Below, piece by piece: positions 43,480-52,077 of a stretch of DNA of 64,000 nt. The stretch covers positions 81,161-145,160 of the forward strand of contig JBCCTQ010000007.1 in the NCBI GenBank assembly GCA_039198225.1. The letters run 5' to 3'. Made by a program: the position numbers and the translations under genes. This stretch comes from JASJAR01 sp039198225 (GTDB lineage: Bacteria > Pseudomonadota > Alphaproteobacteria > Rhodobacterales > Rhodobacteraceae). A model generated the notes under the pieces. It was not told the origin of the DNA. It was given only the letters and a program-made list of their open reading frames with translations, and did not search any database. The first letter of the stretch is position 1; the number at the start of each line of letters is the position of its first letter.

Positions 43480-44171
43480 CGCTCAAACTTGGGATCCCCT
43501 CCAAAGGAAGGTTGATGGAAAAGAGCGCCCGCTGGTTCGCCGAACGGGGCGTTGAGATCGCTTTGACCGGGGCAGCGCGGGAATATGCCGGCGCCGTGCG
43601 GGGCGTGGAGGGGGTGGATCTCGTTTTATTGCCAGCCGCGGAAGTGCCCCGCGAATTGGCAGCGGGCCGGCTCCATCTCGGTGTAACGGGTCGGGATATG
43701 GTCGAAGAAAAGCTCGCCTTTTGGGATGAAGGCGTGGCCCCCCTGGCCGAACTGGGGTTTGGGCACGCAGATCTCATGATTGCTGTGCCGGATTTTTGGG
43801 TCGACGTCGAAACGCTCGACGATCTCGACGGGGCGGCCGCCGCGTTCCGGGCCCGCCATGGCCAAAGGCTCAGGATTGCCACCAAGTATCACCGCCTGGT
43901 CCGGGCGTTTTTGCGCGAGGCTGGAGTGGCCGATTATGCGCTGGTCGACAGCCAAGGGGCGACGGAAGGAACCGTGAAGAATCTCCAGGCCGAAGCGATT
44001 GCCGATATTTCAACGACCGGTGCGACCTTGCGCGACAATCATCTCCGTCCATTGCAAGATGGGACGATCCTTAAGAGCCAAGCGGGCCTATTTCGATCGC
44101 TCGTCGCCGAATGGACGGCGGAGGATAGGGCTCGGCTCGGCACTCTTTTGGAAAAGCTTGGCTTAAGTTAA
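43476..44171 (+). CDS. hisG: ATP phosphoribosyltransferase, short form
   Basis: First enzyme of histidine synthesis: joins ATP and PRPP. The 231-residue short form (HisG_S) lacks the C-terminal regulatory domain, so it needs HisZ, coded just upstream. Seen are LKLGIPSKGRL at the start, LGVTGRDMVEE and the PRPP-site VDSQGATEGTVKNLQAEAI. A GC-rich hairpin follows 5 nt after the stop. Confidence 0.96.
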   Translation: MTLKLGIPSKGRLMEKSARWFAERGVEIALTGAAREYAGAVRGVEGVDLVLLPAAEVPRELAAGRLHLGVTGRDMVEEKLAFWDEGVAPLAELGFGHADLMIAVPDFWVDVETLDDLDGAAAAFRARHGQRLRIATKYHRLVRAFLREAGVADYALVDSQGATEGTVKNLQAEAIADISTTGATLRDNHLRPLQDGTILKSQAGLFRSLVAEWTAEDRARLGTLLEKLGLS

Positions 44172-44176
44172 GCGGA

Positions 44177-44193
44177 CCGGCCCTTCGGGCCGG
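44177..44193 (+). terminator. Terminator hairpin after hisG
   Basis: CCGGCCC (44177-44183) and GGGCCGG (44187-44193) pair perfectly round a TTC loop, 5 nt after the hisG stop; then ATTCC. A second hairpin, GGGGGC (44211-44216) with GCCCCC (44220-44225), follows a TTTT. Confidence 0.6.
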
Positions 44194-44247
44194 ATTCCAC
44201 AATTGGTTTTGGGGGCGTTGCCCCCGGCGCGCGGCGCCTCCCCCAGA

Positions 44248-44267
44248 GTATTTTCCCCAGGATGAAG
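44248..44267 (+). repeat. Intergenic element GTATTT-N7-GATGAAG, copy 2
   Basis: GTATTT (44248-44253), seven bases, GATGAAG (44261-44267), preceded by CCTCC 6 nt upstream. Same layout as 11916-11935. It lies between the hisG terminator and the multicopper oxidase gene. Confidence 0.45.
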
Positions 44268-44346
44268 GTCGCAGATCTGCGGCCAATGGGCCCAGTGGAA
44301 CCTGGCTCAGGTGGCTGGCACTTTATTGTAGATGATTGGAGGGCTG

Positions 44347-45759
44347 ATGGTTCGAAACTTCACCAGACGGCAAGCACTTAGGGCGCTGGGCGTGGGGGCC
44401 GTTGCCGCGTCTTGGCCACTGTCTTCAGTCCTCGCTTCCGGAGAGGTCTTGGATCTGAGCGTCCAATCCACGCGCTTTCCGCTTCTTGGTGTCGATGGGC
44501 CCCTGACCGAGGGGATCGTGTCGACCCGACCCGATGGGCCGCCACCGGTGATCAGGTTTGGCCAAGGCCAGGCCTTTAGGGCCAGGGTCAATAACGCGCT
44601 TTCCGATTACACCGCGATGCACTGGCACGGCCTCCGGGTGCCCAACGGTATGGACGGGGTGCCCTACCTCACCCAGTTTCCAATTGGTCCGAACGAGGCG
44701 TTTGAATACGCTTTTACCTCCCCCGATGCGGGCACCTATTGGTACCATCCCCATTGCATGACGATGGACCAGATGGCGCTGGGCCTCACCGGTATTCTCA
44801 TAGTCGAAGAGGATGAGGAGCAGGGATTTGATGCTGAGATCCCACTCAATCTCCGTGACTTTCGGCTCAATGGGGACGGTGAGTGGATCGAGCTTTGGAC
44901 ACTCCGTGGCGCGGCGCGGGGCGGTTCTTTTGGCACCGTCATGACGACAAATTGGCTCCAAGAGCCGGTCTATGACGCACCAGCAGGGGGGCTCGTTCGG
45001 GTGCGGATCGCCGCCACCGATCCGACGCGGATTTACAAGGTCTATGTGCCGGGGGGAAAAGGGGCGGTGATAGCGCTCGATGGCCATCCTTTGGCTGCGC
45101 CGGCGCCCCTGCCTTTGGTCGAAGAGGACGCCCTTTTCCTAGGGCCGGGCCAGCGTGTCGATTTCGCTCTCCTGATGCCCATGACCGAAGGCGAGGAGGT
45201 GAAGATCCTTGCTGATGTGCCTGGCCCGGAGCCCCGAATATTGGCCGGCATCCGAGCGCTCGGCGCCAATGCCGGACGCGCCATGGGCGAGATCAAGCCC
45301 TTGCCGGCCAATCCGATCCCCGAGCCCGATCTCTCCGCTGCCCGGGTTGAGGATTTCGTTTTTGGGTGGTCGCCCGAAGGCGGCGCGCCCGATAATGGGT
45401 TTTGCGGTTCGCTTGGCGCCAATTTCTGGTCGATCAACCGCAATCCTTGGCCAGGGGACGCAGCCCCTGGCACCGGCCCTCTGGCGACGTTCGACCTGGG
45501 CGAGAGCGTTGTATTACGGCTCCATAATGAAAGCCCGAACGCCCATCCGATCCACCTCCATGGCCAAGTGTTCCGCCCCGTCCAGTCGAACCAGCGTCCC
45601 ATCGCGCCCCATTGGACCGACACGGTGCTTCTCAACAAAGACGAACGGATCGATATTGCCTTTGTCGCCGACAATCCCGGCGATTGGGCGTTCCATTGCC
45701 ACGTGATCGAGCATCAAAAAACGGGGCTTGCCGGATTTATCCGGGTTCGGGCTGGATAG
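44347..45759 (+). CDS. Tat-exported multicopper oxidase
   Basis: A 470-residue three-domain multicopper oxidase. The N-terminus has a twin-arginine signal (NFTRRQALRALG) followed by a hydrophobic stretch. Copper ligands are in MHWHGL, YWYHPHCM, HPIHLHGQVF and the C-terminal FHCHVIEHQKTGL. At the axial position of the type 1 copper, ten residues after the Cys, there is Leu instead of the Met of CueO. I start at the ATG at 44347, where GGAGGG stands 5 nt upstream; an ATG five codons earlier is less well placed. Oxidation of metals or phenolics in the periplasm is the usual role. No copper-efflux genes are nearby. Confidence 0.9.
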   Translation: MVRNFTRRQALRALGVGAVAASWPLSSVLASGEVLDLSVQSTRFPLLGVDGPLTEGIVSTRPDGPPPVIRFGQGQAFRARVNNALSDYTAMHWHGLRVPNGMDGVPYLTQFPIGPNEAFEYAFTSPDAGTYWYHPHCMTMDQMALGLTGILIVEEDEEQGFDAEIPLNLRDFRLNGDGEWIELWTLRGAARGGSFGTVMTTNWLQEPVYDAPAGGLVRVRIAATDPTRIYKVYVPGGKGAVIALDGHPLAAPAPLPLVEEDALFLGPGQRVDFALLMPMTEGEEVKILADVPGPEPRILAGIRALGANAGRAMGEIKPLPANPIPEPDLSAARVEDFVFGWSPEGGAPDNGFCGSLGANFWSINRNPWPGDAAPGTGPLATFDLGESVVLRLHNESPNAHPIHLHGQVFRPVQSNQRPIAPHWTDTVLLNKDERIDIAFVADNPGDWAFHCHVIEHQKTGLAGFIRVRAG

Positions 45760-45786
45760 GATCTGTATGGCGCCGGGGACGACGCG

Positions 45787-46191
45787 ATGGACAAGGTCGG
45801 CTACGCAGCTCCGAATGAATTGAAACGCGGCGGAGCCCGCCGTGCGCTTTGGCTTTGCTTGGGACTTTTGGCGCTTGCCCTTGGAGCGATTGGCGTGGTG
45901 CTGCCAATCCTTCCGACAACGCCCTTTGTGATCCTTGCGGCGTTCTGCTTCTCGAAATCTTCTCCACGGCTTCAAGCCTGGCTTGAAAACAGCCGCCTCT
46001 TCGGCCCGATGATTGCCGATTGGCGGAGGAACGGGGCGATTGCGCCCCGCTACAAAGCGGTCTCGCTGGTGACGATGGGCGTGGTGTTTCTGGCGAGCGT
46101 CGTCTTTGAGGTCGCGCCTACGGTCTTGGTCGTGCAAGCCGTCGCGATCACCGGGGCCGCGACCTACATCCTCACGCGCCCGTCGGCTTAA
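45787..46191 (+). CDS. DUF454 (YbaN-family) membrane protein
   Basis: A 134-residue inner membrane protein. It has the DUF454 pattern: a first helix (about residues 20-38), GVVLPILPTTPFVILAAFCF, then FSKSSPRLQAWL and two more helices at the C-terminus. Function is unknown. It follows the multicopper oxidase by 27 nt and may be co-transcribed. Its last 20 nt overlap the end of the convergent SorC regulator gene. Confidence 0.88.
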   Translation: MDKVGYAAPNELKRGGARRALWLCLGLLALALGAIGVVLPILPTTPFVILAAFCFSKSSPRLQAWLENSRLFGPMIADWRRNGAIAPRYKAVSLVTMGVVFLASVVFEVAPTVLVVQAVAITGAATYILTRPSA

Positions 46192-47188
46192 CCCCATCGT
46201 GCTCCGTTCGATCGAGGAGTTGGAGTGCGGTCGTCTCATCCGTGATTAGGGTCTTTGGGGTGAGCGAGGTCAGCGCAGCGGCGACGATTGCGACCTTTTC
46301 TGCTCCGCCAGAGATCAGCACCTTGTTGTCAATCCGCGACAGCCGTTCGAGGGGCATGGCGACGGTGCGATCATTGACCGGATGGCGGGCGGGCTGGCCC
46401 TTTGCATCGAGGAAATTGTAGAGCACATCTCCGACAACTCCTGCCTCGATCATCGACTGGCGCTCGGCTTCGGACACGTGACCGACCCGATAGGACGTGG
46501 TCAGGGAGGTGATCCCGCCGCAGGACAGAAGGGCCACATCGCAGGTCTCAGCCATCTGGAAAATCGCATCGAGGCCGCATTGTTCCAAAAGCGCGTGTTT
46601 TGTTTGAACAGAATCGACGAGGGCCGGTGCCGGGATGAGGTAGCCTTCGGCGCTAAAAAGTTCGGCAAACTGCCAGGCAAATTCGGTGGGGTTAAAGCGC
46701 CGCGCCTGGGCAATCCCGCCGAGGAGCGAGACAACCCGCACCCCTTGGAGAGCCCGTCCTTCGACGAAGGGAAGCATCGTTTGGAGCGTGCGGCCCCAGC
46801 CAACCCCCACTGTGAGGTTCGATGCCATGAGACCGGACACATAGGCCCCGGCAGCGGCCGCGATGGCCTTAGTCGGGTCGATATCAGGAGCCGAAAGTGG
46901 GGCGACGATGACCCGGTCGAGCCCAAAACGTGTTTCGAGTTGGCGTTCGAGGTCCATCAGGGGCGCGATGCTCGACTTGACACGGATCATCACTTCGCCG
47001 CGGCTCCTGGCTTCGGAGAGGAGCCGGGTCACCATGATCCGGTTGACCCCAAGCTTCTTGGCCACTTCCGACTGGGTCATCCCGTCGATGTAATAGAGCC
47101 AAGCGGCCCGGATCCGGATTTCGAGATGGGGATCTCTGGCTGCTCGGGCCGGGGCGCGTTCGTCTTCCGTGGGTCTTATGTCATCCAT
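46172..47188 (-). CDS. SorC/DeoR-type sugar-binding transcriptional regulator
   Basis: A 338-residue regulator with an N-terminal helix-turn-helix (about residues 35-60; GMTQSEVAKKLGVNRIMVTR) and the C-terminal SorC sugar-phosphate-binding domain (GVGWGRTLQTML; VLLSCGGITSLTTSYRVG-like segment). The ATG at 47188 is chosen; an ATG at 47212 adds eight residues. It lies 84 nt downstream of the E2 gene on the same strand. SorC regulators usually respond to a phosphorylated sugar or polyol from the pathway they control, which suggests that the adjacent genes from 47273 to 58488 are its targets. Confidence 0.9.
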   Translation of the reverse strand: MDDIRPTEDERAPARAARDPHLEIRIRAAWLYYIDGMTQSEVAKKLGVNRIMVTRLLSEARSRGEVMIRVKSSIAPLMDLERQLETRFGLDRVIVAPLSAPDIDPTKAIAAAAGAYVSGLMASNLTVGVGWGRTLQTMLPFVEGRALQGVRVVSLLGGIAQARRFNPTEFAWQFAELFSAEGYLIPAPALVDSVQTKHALLEQCGLDAIFQMAETCDVALLSCGGITSLTTSYRVGHVSEAERQSMIEAGVVGDVLYNFLDAKGQPARHPVNDRTVAMPLERLSRIDNKVLISGGAEKVAIVAAALTSLTPKTLITDETTALQLLDRTEHDGVKPTGA

Positions 47189-47272
47189 TCCACAGGTTCC
47201 CAGGCGTCGCATTGGGCTTGCAGGCCCTGGAGAGGTCTAAGCCAGGGCTGCATCCCTAGCAATTCCCACGTC

Positions 47273-48490
47273 TTAGGCCATCAACCGCGTGGGCCGTTCG
47301 AGTGTTTCTGCAATCGCGCCGAGAAGCTTTGCCCCAAGCACCCCGTCAATCACCCGGTGATCGACCGAGAGCGTCAGACGGAGAAAGGTGACCTTCTCGA
47401 CCTGGTCGGCAGAATTAAAGACCGCCCGCGTCTCGGCCTGTCCAACCGCAAGGATCGCCGATTGGGGGGGATTGATGATGGCCGAAAAATCGCTGACGCC
47501 GTGCATTCCGAGATTGGATATCGAGAAGGTTCCGCCCGCATAATCTTGCGGGGCGAGCTTTCGGGCGCGGGCCTTGGCCGCGAGGGCTTTCATTTCGGTT
47601 GAAATTCCGACGAGTGATTTTTCTTCGAGCCCCCGGAGGACGGGCGTGAAAAGGCCGCCTTCGACAGAGACCGCTACGCCGATATCGACCGTCTCGAACC
47701 GCAAGATCCGGTCGTCGCCCCAGATCGCATTGGCTTCGGGCACCCGGGTGAGCGCTACGGCTGCCGCTTTGACGATAAAGTCGTTGAGGGTCAGTTTGTC
47801 TTGGCCCTCGGGGCGGTCGTCATTGAGTTCGGCCCGCATCGCGAGGAGCCGATCGATGCGCGCGTCTCGGTTTAGGTAGAAATGCGGGATGGTCGCTTTG
47901 GCTCCGGTCAGACGCTTGGCGACAGTGCGGCGCATATTGTCGAGGGGGATTTCGGCGACGGGTCGGCCCTCGTAGCCGCTAAGATCAGCCGATTGCGCCC
48001 TTGGGGCATCAAGCGCCTGTTCGACATCGATTTTTCGAATTCGGCCGCGTGGACCGGTGCCCTTGACGCCCGCAAGATCGAGTTCAGCCGCCGCGGCGAG
48101 CCGTTTTGCAACAGGTGTGGCGCGGATTTTGTCGGTGTGGGACGGGGGCGGGGCAACCGGCTCCGAGGGCTCGACCTTCGGCGGCACAGCCGAACCGGTT
48201 GCATGGCCGTTGGTGGGCGCTCCGTTTGCCGCAGGCGCATCCGCGACCGCTTCGCCATCGGCATATAGCCAGCCGATGGTGCCCCCGATTTCGACTTCGC
48301 TGCCCTCTGGCAATGGATGATGAAGCGTCCCGGATGCGGGTGCTTCGACTTCCATCGCTGCTTTGTCGGTCTCGATCTCGAAGAGTGGCGCGCCTTCCTC
48401 GACCGGAGCACCCGGCGCCACATGCCAGACAAGGATCTTTCCTGTCGCCATGTCCATGTCGACTTTCGGCATGATCACTTCGACCGGCAT
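47273..48490 (-). CDS. 2-oxoacid/acetoin dehydrogenase complex E2 (dihydrolipoamide acyltransferase)
   Basis: A 405-residue E2 protein. The lipoyl domain (residues 1-75) has the modified Lys in ETDKAAMEVEA, the peripheral subunit-binding domain is at about 123-158 (ATPVAKRLAAAAELDL), and the catalytic domain ends with SVDHRVIDG, holding the active-site His and Asp. It moves an acyl group from lipoamide to CoA. The order E1alpha, E1beta, E2 with TGATG and ATGA couplings is that of acetoin dehydrogenase and PDH operons. No E3 gene is in the cluster, so lipoamide dehydrogenase must come from elsewhere. Confidence 0.9.
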   Translation of the reverse strand: MPVEVIMPKVDMDMATGKILVWHVAPGAPVEEGAPLFEIETDKAAMEVEAPASGTLHHPLPEGSEVEIGGTIGWLYADGEAVADAPAANGAPTNGHATGSAVPPKVEPSEPVAPPPSHTDKIRATPVAKRLAAAAELDLAGVKGTGPRGRIRKIDVEQALDAPRAQSADLSGYEGRPVAEIPLDNMRRTVAKRLTGAKATIPHFYLNRDARIDRLLAMRAELNDDRPEGQDKLTLNDFIVKAAAVALTRVPEANAIWGDDRILRFETVDIGVAVSVEGGLFTPVLRGLEEKSLVGISTEMKALAAKARARKLAPQDYAGGTFSISNLGMHGVSDFSAIINPPQSAILAVGQAETRAVFNSADQVEKVTFLRLTLSVDHRVIDGVLGAKLLGAIAETLERPTRLMA

Positions 48491-49500
48491 CAGAGGTCGC
48501 CTCGCGCAAGCCCCCGCGCCGCGGCGACAATGTCAGGGATCTGGGGCACGACTGCTTTTTCTAGCTCGGGGTTGTAGGGGATCGGCGTTTCGGCCCCGCC
48601 GAGGCGGAGGATCGGCGCGTCGAGAAAGTCAAAGGCATCGCTTTCGGCGACCATCGCGCTGATCTCGGCGCCAATGCCGAGTGTTTTCACTCCTTCATAG
48701 ACAGAGATCAGACGCCCGGTTTTCCGCACCGAGGCGAGGACCGTTTCACGGTCAATCGGCCGGATCGTGCGGAGATCGATGACTTCCGCATGGATCCCGT
48801 CCTCGGCGAGTTCCTCTGCGGCCGCCAGGGCCTTTATGGCCATGATTGACGTGGCCAAGATGGTCAGGTCAGTGCCTTCGCGCCGGATCGCTGCTTTGCC
48901 GATCGGCGTGGTATAGCGACCGCCCGGCACGGGCCCCTTCGTCTTGTAAAGGAGTTTGTGCTCGAAGATCAGCACGGGGTCAGGGTCGTCAAGGGCGGCC
49001 AGGAGGAGACCTTTGGCATCTTCGGGCGTCGACGGTTGGACGACTTTCAGCCCCGGAACATGGCCAAACCAGGCTTCGAGACTTTGGGAGTGCTGGGCCG
49101 CAGCCCCGGTGCCCGATCCCGCCGGCATGCGCATCACCACGGGCACTGACACCGCCCCTCCGAGCATGAACCGGAGCTTTGCGGCTTGGTTCACGATTTG
49201 CTCCATCGCGAGCGCAGCAAAATCAGAGAATTGAAACTCAAAGATCGGCCGAAGACCGGTAAGTGCTGCCCCAACGGCCACGCCCGCACCACCCAGTTCG
49301 GAAATCGGAGTGTCGATCACCCTCTCCGGCCCATACCGCTCGAAGAGATCGCCGGTCACCTGGAACGCGCCCCCGTAGATACCGATATCTTCGCCCATCA
49401 GCACCACCCGCTCGTCTTCGGCCAGCGCGAGATCCATCGCTTCTCGAAGTGCCTCGGCATAGGACATCTCGCGAATATCGACCGGCGCTTCGGCGTTCAT
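48490..49500 (-). CDS. 2-oxoacid/acetoin dehydrogenase complex E1 component, beta subunit
   Basis: A 336-residue transketolase-like beta subunit with MSYAEALREAMDLALAEDER at the start, GEDIGIYGGAF and FEFQFSDFAALAMEQIVNQA. It lacks the N-terminal lipoyl domain that the beta subunit of the housekeeping PDH carries in many alphaproteobacteria, which points to a second, specialised complex of the AcoB type. It overlaps the E1alpha gene upstream by 4 nt (ATGA) and the E2 gene downstream by 1 nt. Confidence 0.9.
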   Translation of the reverse strand: MNAEAPVDIREMSYAEALREAMDLALAEDERVVLMGEDIGIYGGAFQVTGDLFERYGPERVIDTPISELGGAGVAVGAALTGLRPIFEFQFSDFAALAMEQIVNQAAKLRFMLGGAVSVPVVMRMPAGSGTGAAAQHSQSLEAWFGHVPGLKVVQPSTPEDAKGLLLAALDDPDPVLIFEHKLLYKTKGPVPGGRYTTPIGKAAIRREGTDLTILATSIMAIKALAAAEELAEDGIHAEVIDLRTIRPIDRETVLASVRKTGRLISVYEGVKTLGIGAEISAMVAESDAFDFLDAPILRLGGAETPIPYNPELEKAVVPQIPDIVAAARGLARGDL

Positions 49501-50498
49501 GGCAGGGCGTCCGTGTAAACGTCGCGGGTGGCTTCAGCCACGTCGGGCGCGGGGCTTTCCTTGGCAAAGGCAATGGCCGCGTCAATCGCCTCGGCGACAT
49601 CCGCTTCTAAGGCTTCGATCTCGGGCGCGCTCAGAATCCCGTGCTCCATCAGCATCTCGCCCATTCTCACGATTGGGTCGCGGGATTGCCATTCCGCAAT
49701 TTCTTCCTTTGTCCGGTACCGGTTTCGGTCGGATTTCGAATGGCCCCGCCAGCGGTAGGTGAGGTTCTCGACAAGGCTTGGCCCGTCACCGGCCCTCGCT
49801 CGGGCGACGGCCTGGTCGACCGCCTCGGCAACGGCGGAGAAATCGTTGCCGTCAACGGTGACGCCGGGCATCCCGTAAGCCACTGCGCGCTCGGCGATGT
49901 TTTTCACTGCCGTTGACCGCTCGGTCGAGGTCGACATGCCGTATTTGTTGTTTTCGCAGACAAAAACCACCGGCAGCTTCCAGACGCCCGCCATGTTTAG
50001 CGCTTCGTGGAAGGCGCCTTCATTGTTCGCCCCGTCGCCGAAAAAGCAGATCGTCACCGCGCCGGTGCCGAGGTGTTTGGCCGACAGGGCGGCCCCCACG
50101 GCGATGGGGAGCCCGCCGCCCACGATCCCGTTGGCGCCGAGATTGCCCTTAGAGGGATCGGCGATATGCATCGAGCCGCCTCGGCCTTTGCAATAGCCGG
50201 TCTCCTTGCCGAAAAACTCCGCAAACATCCGACCGATATCCGCACCCTTGGCCACGCAATGGCCGTGACCCCGGTGGGTCGAAGTGATTTTGTCGTCGTC
50301 CGTGAGGCCCATGCAAGTGGCCACGGCGGACGCTTCTTGACCGATGGAAAGATGCATCGTGCCGTGGATTAGCCCGCGCATATAACTCTCTTCCGCCCCC
50401 TCCTCGAACTTTCGAATGAGGTACATTTTCCGCAAGGCTTCTTTCAGCGCATCCGCCGAATAGGCGCGGACCGCGTAGGGCACGTTGTCGTCACGCAT
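49497..50498 (-). CDS. 2-oxoacid/acetoin dehydrogenase complex E1 component, alpha subunit
   Basis: A 333-residue thiamine diphosphate enzyme subunit. The ThDP motif begins FFGDGANNEGAFHEALN and ends with CENNKYGMSTS; HGTMHLSIGQEA and THRGHGHCVAKG are other conserved parts. Length fits AcoA (acetoin dehydrogenase) better than standard PdhA of this group. The ATG at 50498 lies inside the end of the SAF-domain oxidoreductase gene (8-nt overlap); the open frame to 50552 is not used. Confidence 0.9.
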   Translation of the reverse strand: MRDDNVPYAVRAYSADALKEALRKMYLIRKFEEGAEESYMRGLIHGTMHLSIGQEASAVATCMGLTDDDKITSTHRGHGHCVAKGADIGRMFAEFFGKETGYCKGRGGSMHIADPSKGNLGANGIVGGGLPIAVGAALSAKHLGTGAVTICFFGDGANNEGAFHEALNMAGVWKLPVVFVCENNKYGMSTSTERSTAVKNIAERAVAYGMPGVTVDGNDFSAVAEAVDQAVARARAGDGPSLVENLTYRWRGHSKSDRNRYRTKEEIAEWQSRDPIVRMGEMLMEHGILSAPEIEALEADVAEAIDAAIAFAKESPAPDVAEATRDVYTDALP

Positions 50499-51822
50499 GT
50501 ATAGGTTCTTTTCCGTAGACCATTTCGTCTTGGCGGCGGCGCAGCTCGGCAATTTTCGAGCCGTCAGGCAGGGCGGTGTTCGTTTCGGTCAGAAGCGCGC
50601 CTTTGGCGACGGTTTGGGTGACCTTGGCCCCGGGCAATAGCCCCGCTGGTCGCGCTTTGGCGGCGCGCGCGCGGCCCGCTTCCATGGCCCAGGCGCGATA
50701 GGTGTATTCCCCAAGATTGTCGAGAATATCACCGGGCGCCAGATCGCGCTTGGCCACCGCGGCCACCTCGGCGACAGGTCGGTCGAGGGGGGCCATATCG
50801 GAGGTCCCATAAAGGACGGCGCGGGCACAGGTGAGCGGCACTTCGAGCGATGTCAGGTGATAGGGGCGGATAAACGAAAAATAGGGGCCTTCGCCCATTT
50901 TTAGGTCCCGCATCCGCTCCCAGATCCGGGGATGCTCTGCCTCGGCAACCACGAACACACCGGGTGCTAGGCCTTTGCCAACGGAATAATCTACCCTGCC
51001 GATATCGGAGAGAATGCCGCCGTCCTTCTCGGGGATCAGCACTTTAGCAAGCTCACTTGGGCCCGCGGCGGGCCCGTGCATGCCATCGCAATCGGGGATG
51101 AGACCGGTGGCATTGGCGATGGCTGACATCTCAACCATAGTTTTCGATCCATCGACGAATTCTACGAGCATCCGGGGGTTCATGTTCCGAGCGGCCGCTT
51201 CGGCCTCGTATTCAGCCGGTACGGCGTCGAAATTTAGAGGATTGTTCTTCCCTTTACCTGCCGAGACGATCCGGTGGCCCATGGCAGAGACAAACTGGAT
51301 CAACTCCATGCAGGACGAAGGTTCGTCGCCCGCGCCAAGACTGTAGACCACGCCCAACCGATCGGCCACGCGTCGGAGATAAGCGCCAATGCAAACATCT
51401 GCTTCGACATTCATCATGACGAGATGCTTGCCGCGCTCCATCGCCCGGAGGCCGATTTCAGCGCCGACCGCCGGCACCCCGGTGGCATCGACGACCACGT
51501 CGATGAGGCCCGATTCGAGGATATGATCCGCGCTGGCGACGGCGGTCTTGCCCATTTCGATGGCCACGTTGACCGCATCGGTACTGGTCGCATCCCTGCT
51601 TTTGCCCGAACCGCTATGGGCGATTTCGACGGCGATATGGGCGGCTTTTGGATCGATTTCGGCGATTGCAGCCACTTCAACCCCGTCCATCAAACCGACC
51701 CGCGCGACGATGTCGGTGCCCATCTCGCCTGAGCCGATCAGCCCGATGCGCACAGGTCGGCCTTCCTCCGCCCGGCGGGCAAGGTCCTTGGCAAGACCCG
51801 TGAGGGCTATGTTGGACGGCAT
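50491..51822 (-). CDS. NAD(P)-dependent oxidoreductase with C-terminal SAF domain (COG4091-type)
   Basis: A 443-residue homoserine-dehydrogenase-like protein. The Rossmann motif IGLIGSGEMGTDIV is at about residues 26-39, with VDATGVPAVGAEIG and GDEPSSCMELIQF in the catalytic part, and the C-terminal SAF domain (about 355-420) has VAKRDLAPGDILDN and VAKGALLTETN. The family is not homoserine dehydrogenase proper and its substrate is not known to me with certainty. It is the first gene of the operon with E1alpha, E1beta, E2 and the SorC regulator, so it probably oxidises or reduces a carbon-source intermediate that the E1/E2 complex then cleaves (inference). Confidence 0.8.
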   Translation of the reverse strand: MPSNIALTGLAKDLARRAEEGRPVRIGLIGSGEMGTDIVARVGLMDGVEVAAIAEIDPKAAHIAVEIAHSGSGKSRDATSTDAVNVAIEMGKTAVASADHILESGLIDVVVDATGVPAVGAEIGLRAMERGKHLVMMNVEADVCIGAYLRRVADRLGVVYSLGAGDEPSSCMELIQFVSAMGHRIVSAGKGKNNPLNFDAVPAEYEAEAAARNMNPRMLVEFVDGSKTMVEMSAIANATGLIPDCDGMHGPAAGPSELAKVLIPEKDGGILSDIGRVDYSVGKGLAPGVFVVAEAEHPRIWERMRDLKMGEGPYFSFIRPYHLTSLEVPLTCARAVLYGTSDMAPLDRPVAEVAAVAKRDLAPGDILDNLGEYTYRAWAMEAGRARAAKARPAGLLPGAKVTQTVAKGALLTETNTALPDGSKIAELRRRQDEMVYGKEPIHA

Positions 51823-51864
51823 CGGTAGGCTCCTAAACCTCTCGGGACCAAAATCCTGAACTTT

Positions 51865-52019
51865 TGTACATCTGTCAATTTAGATGTTCATAAGCCCATT
51901 GTATCAGACCCCGATATTATGCTGCAGATGCAGCAAATTTCTGCGTTGCCGCAAGGGAAGGTTTGGCTTGACAGAATCCCGAGCGTGAACAAAATTTGTT
52001 AAAAAGACAGAAATGTTCA
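51865..52019. promoter_or_regulatory. Repeated TGAACA-type operator candidates in the divergent catabolic promoter
   Basis: In the 255-nt gap between the SAF-oxidoreductase and ABC-transporter genes: TGTACATCT (51865-51873) and AGATGTTCA (51882-51890) form an inverted repeat with an 8-nt spacer and one mismatch; TGAACA (51986-51991) and TGTTCA (52014-52019) are a second inverted pair; AACAAA (51988-51993) and TTTGTT (51995-52000) form a third. The position suits control of both divergent operons by the SorC regulator. Confidence 0.5.
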
Positions 52020-52077
52020 TGCCGGCGATCCCCTGATCCATGCGGCATAGAGCAAAACCATCAAGGGAGGAACGAAG

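Noticed and set aside
44211..44225. Second GGGGGC/GCCCCC hairpin as the main hisG terminator
   Set aside because: It follows rather than precedes the T-run, so the hairpin at 44177-44193 is the better call; this one may belong to the recurring intergenic element.
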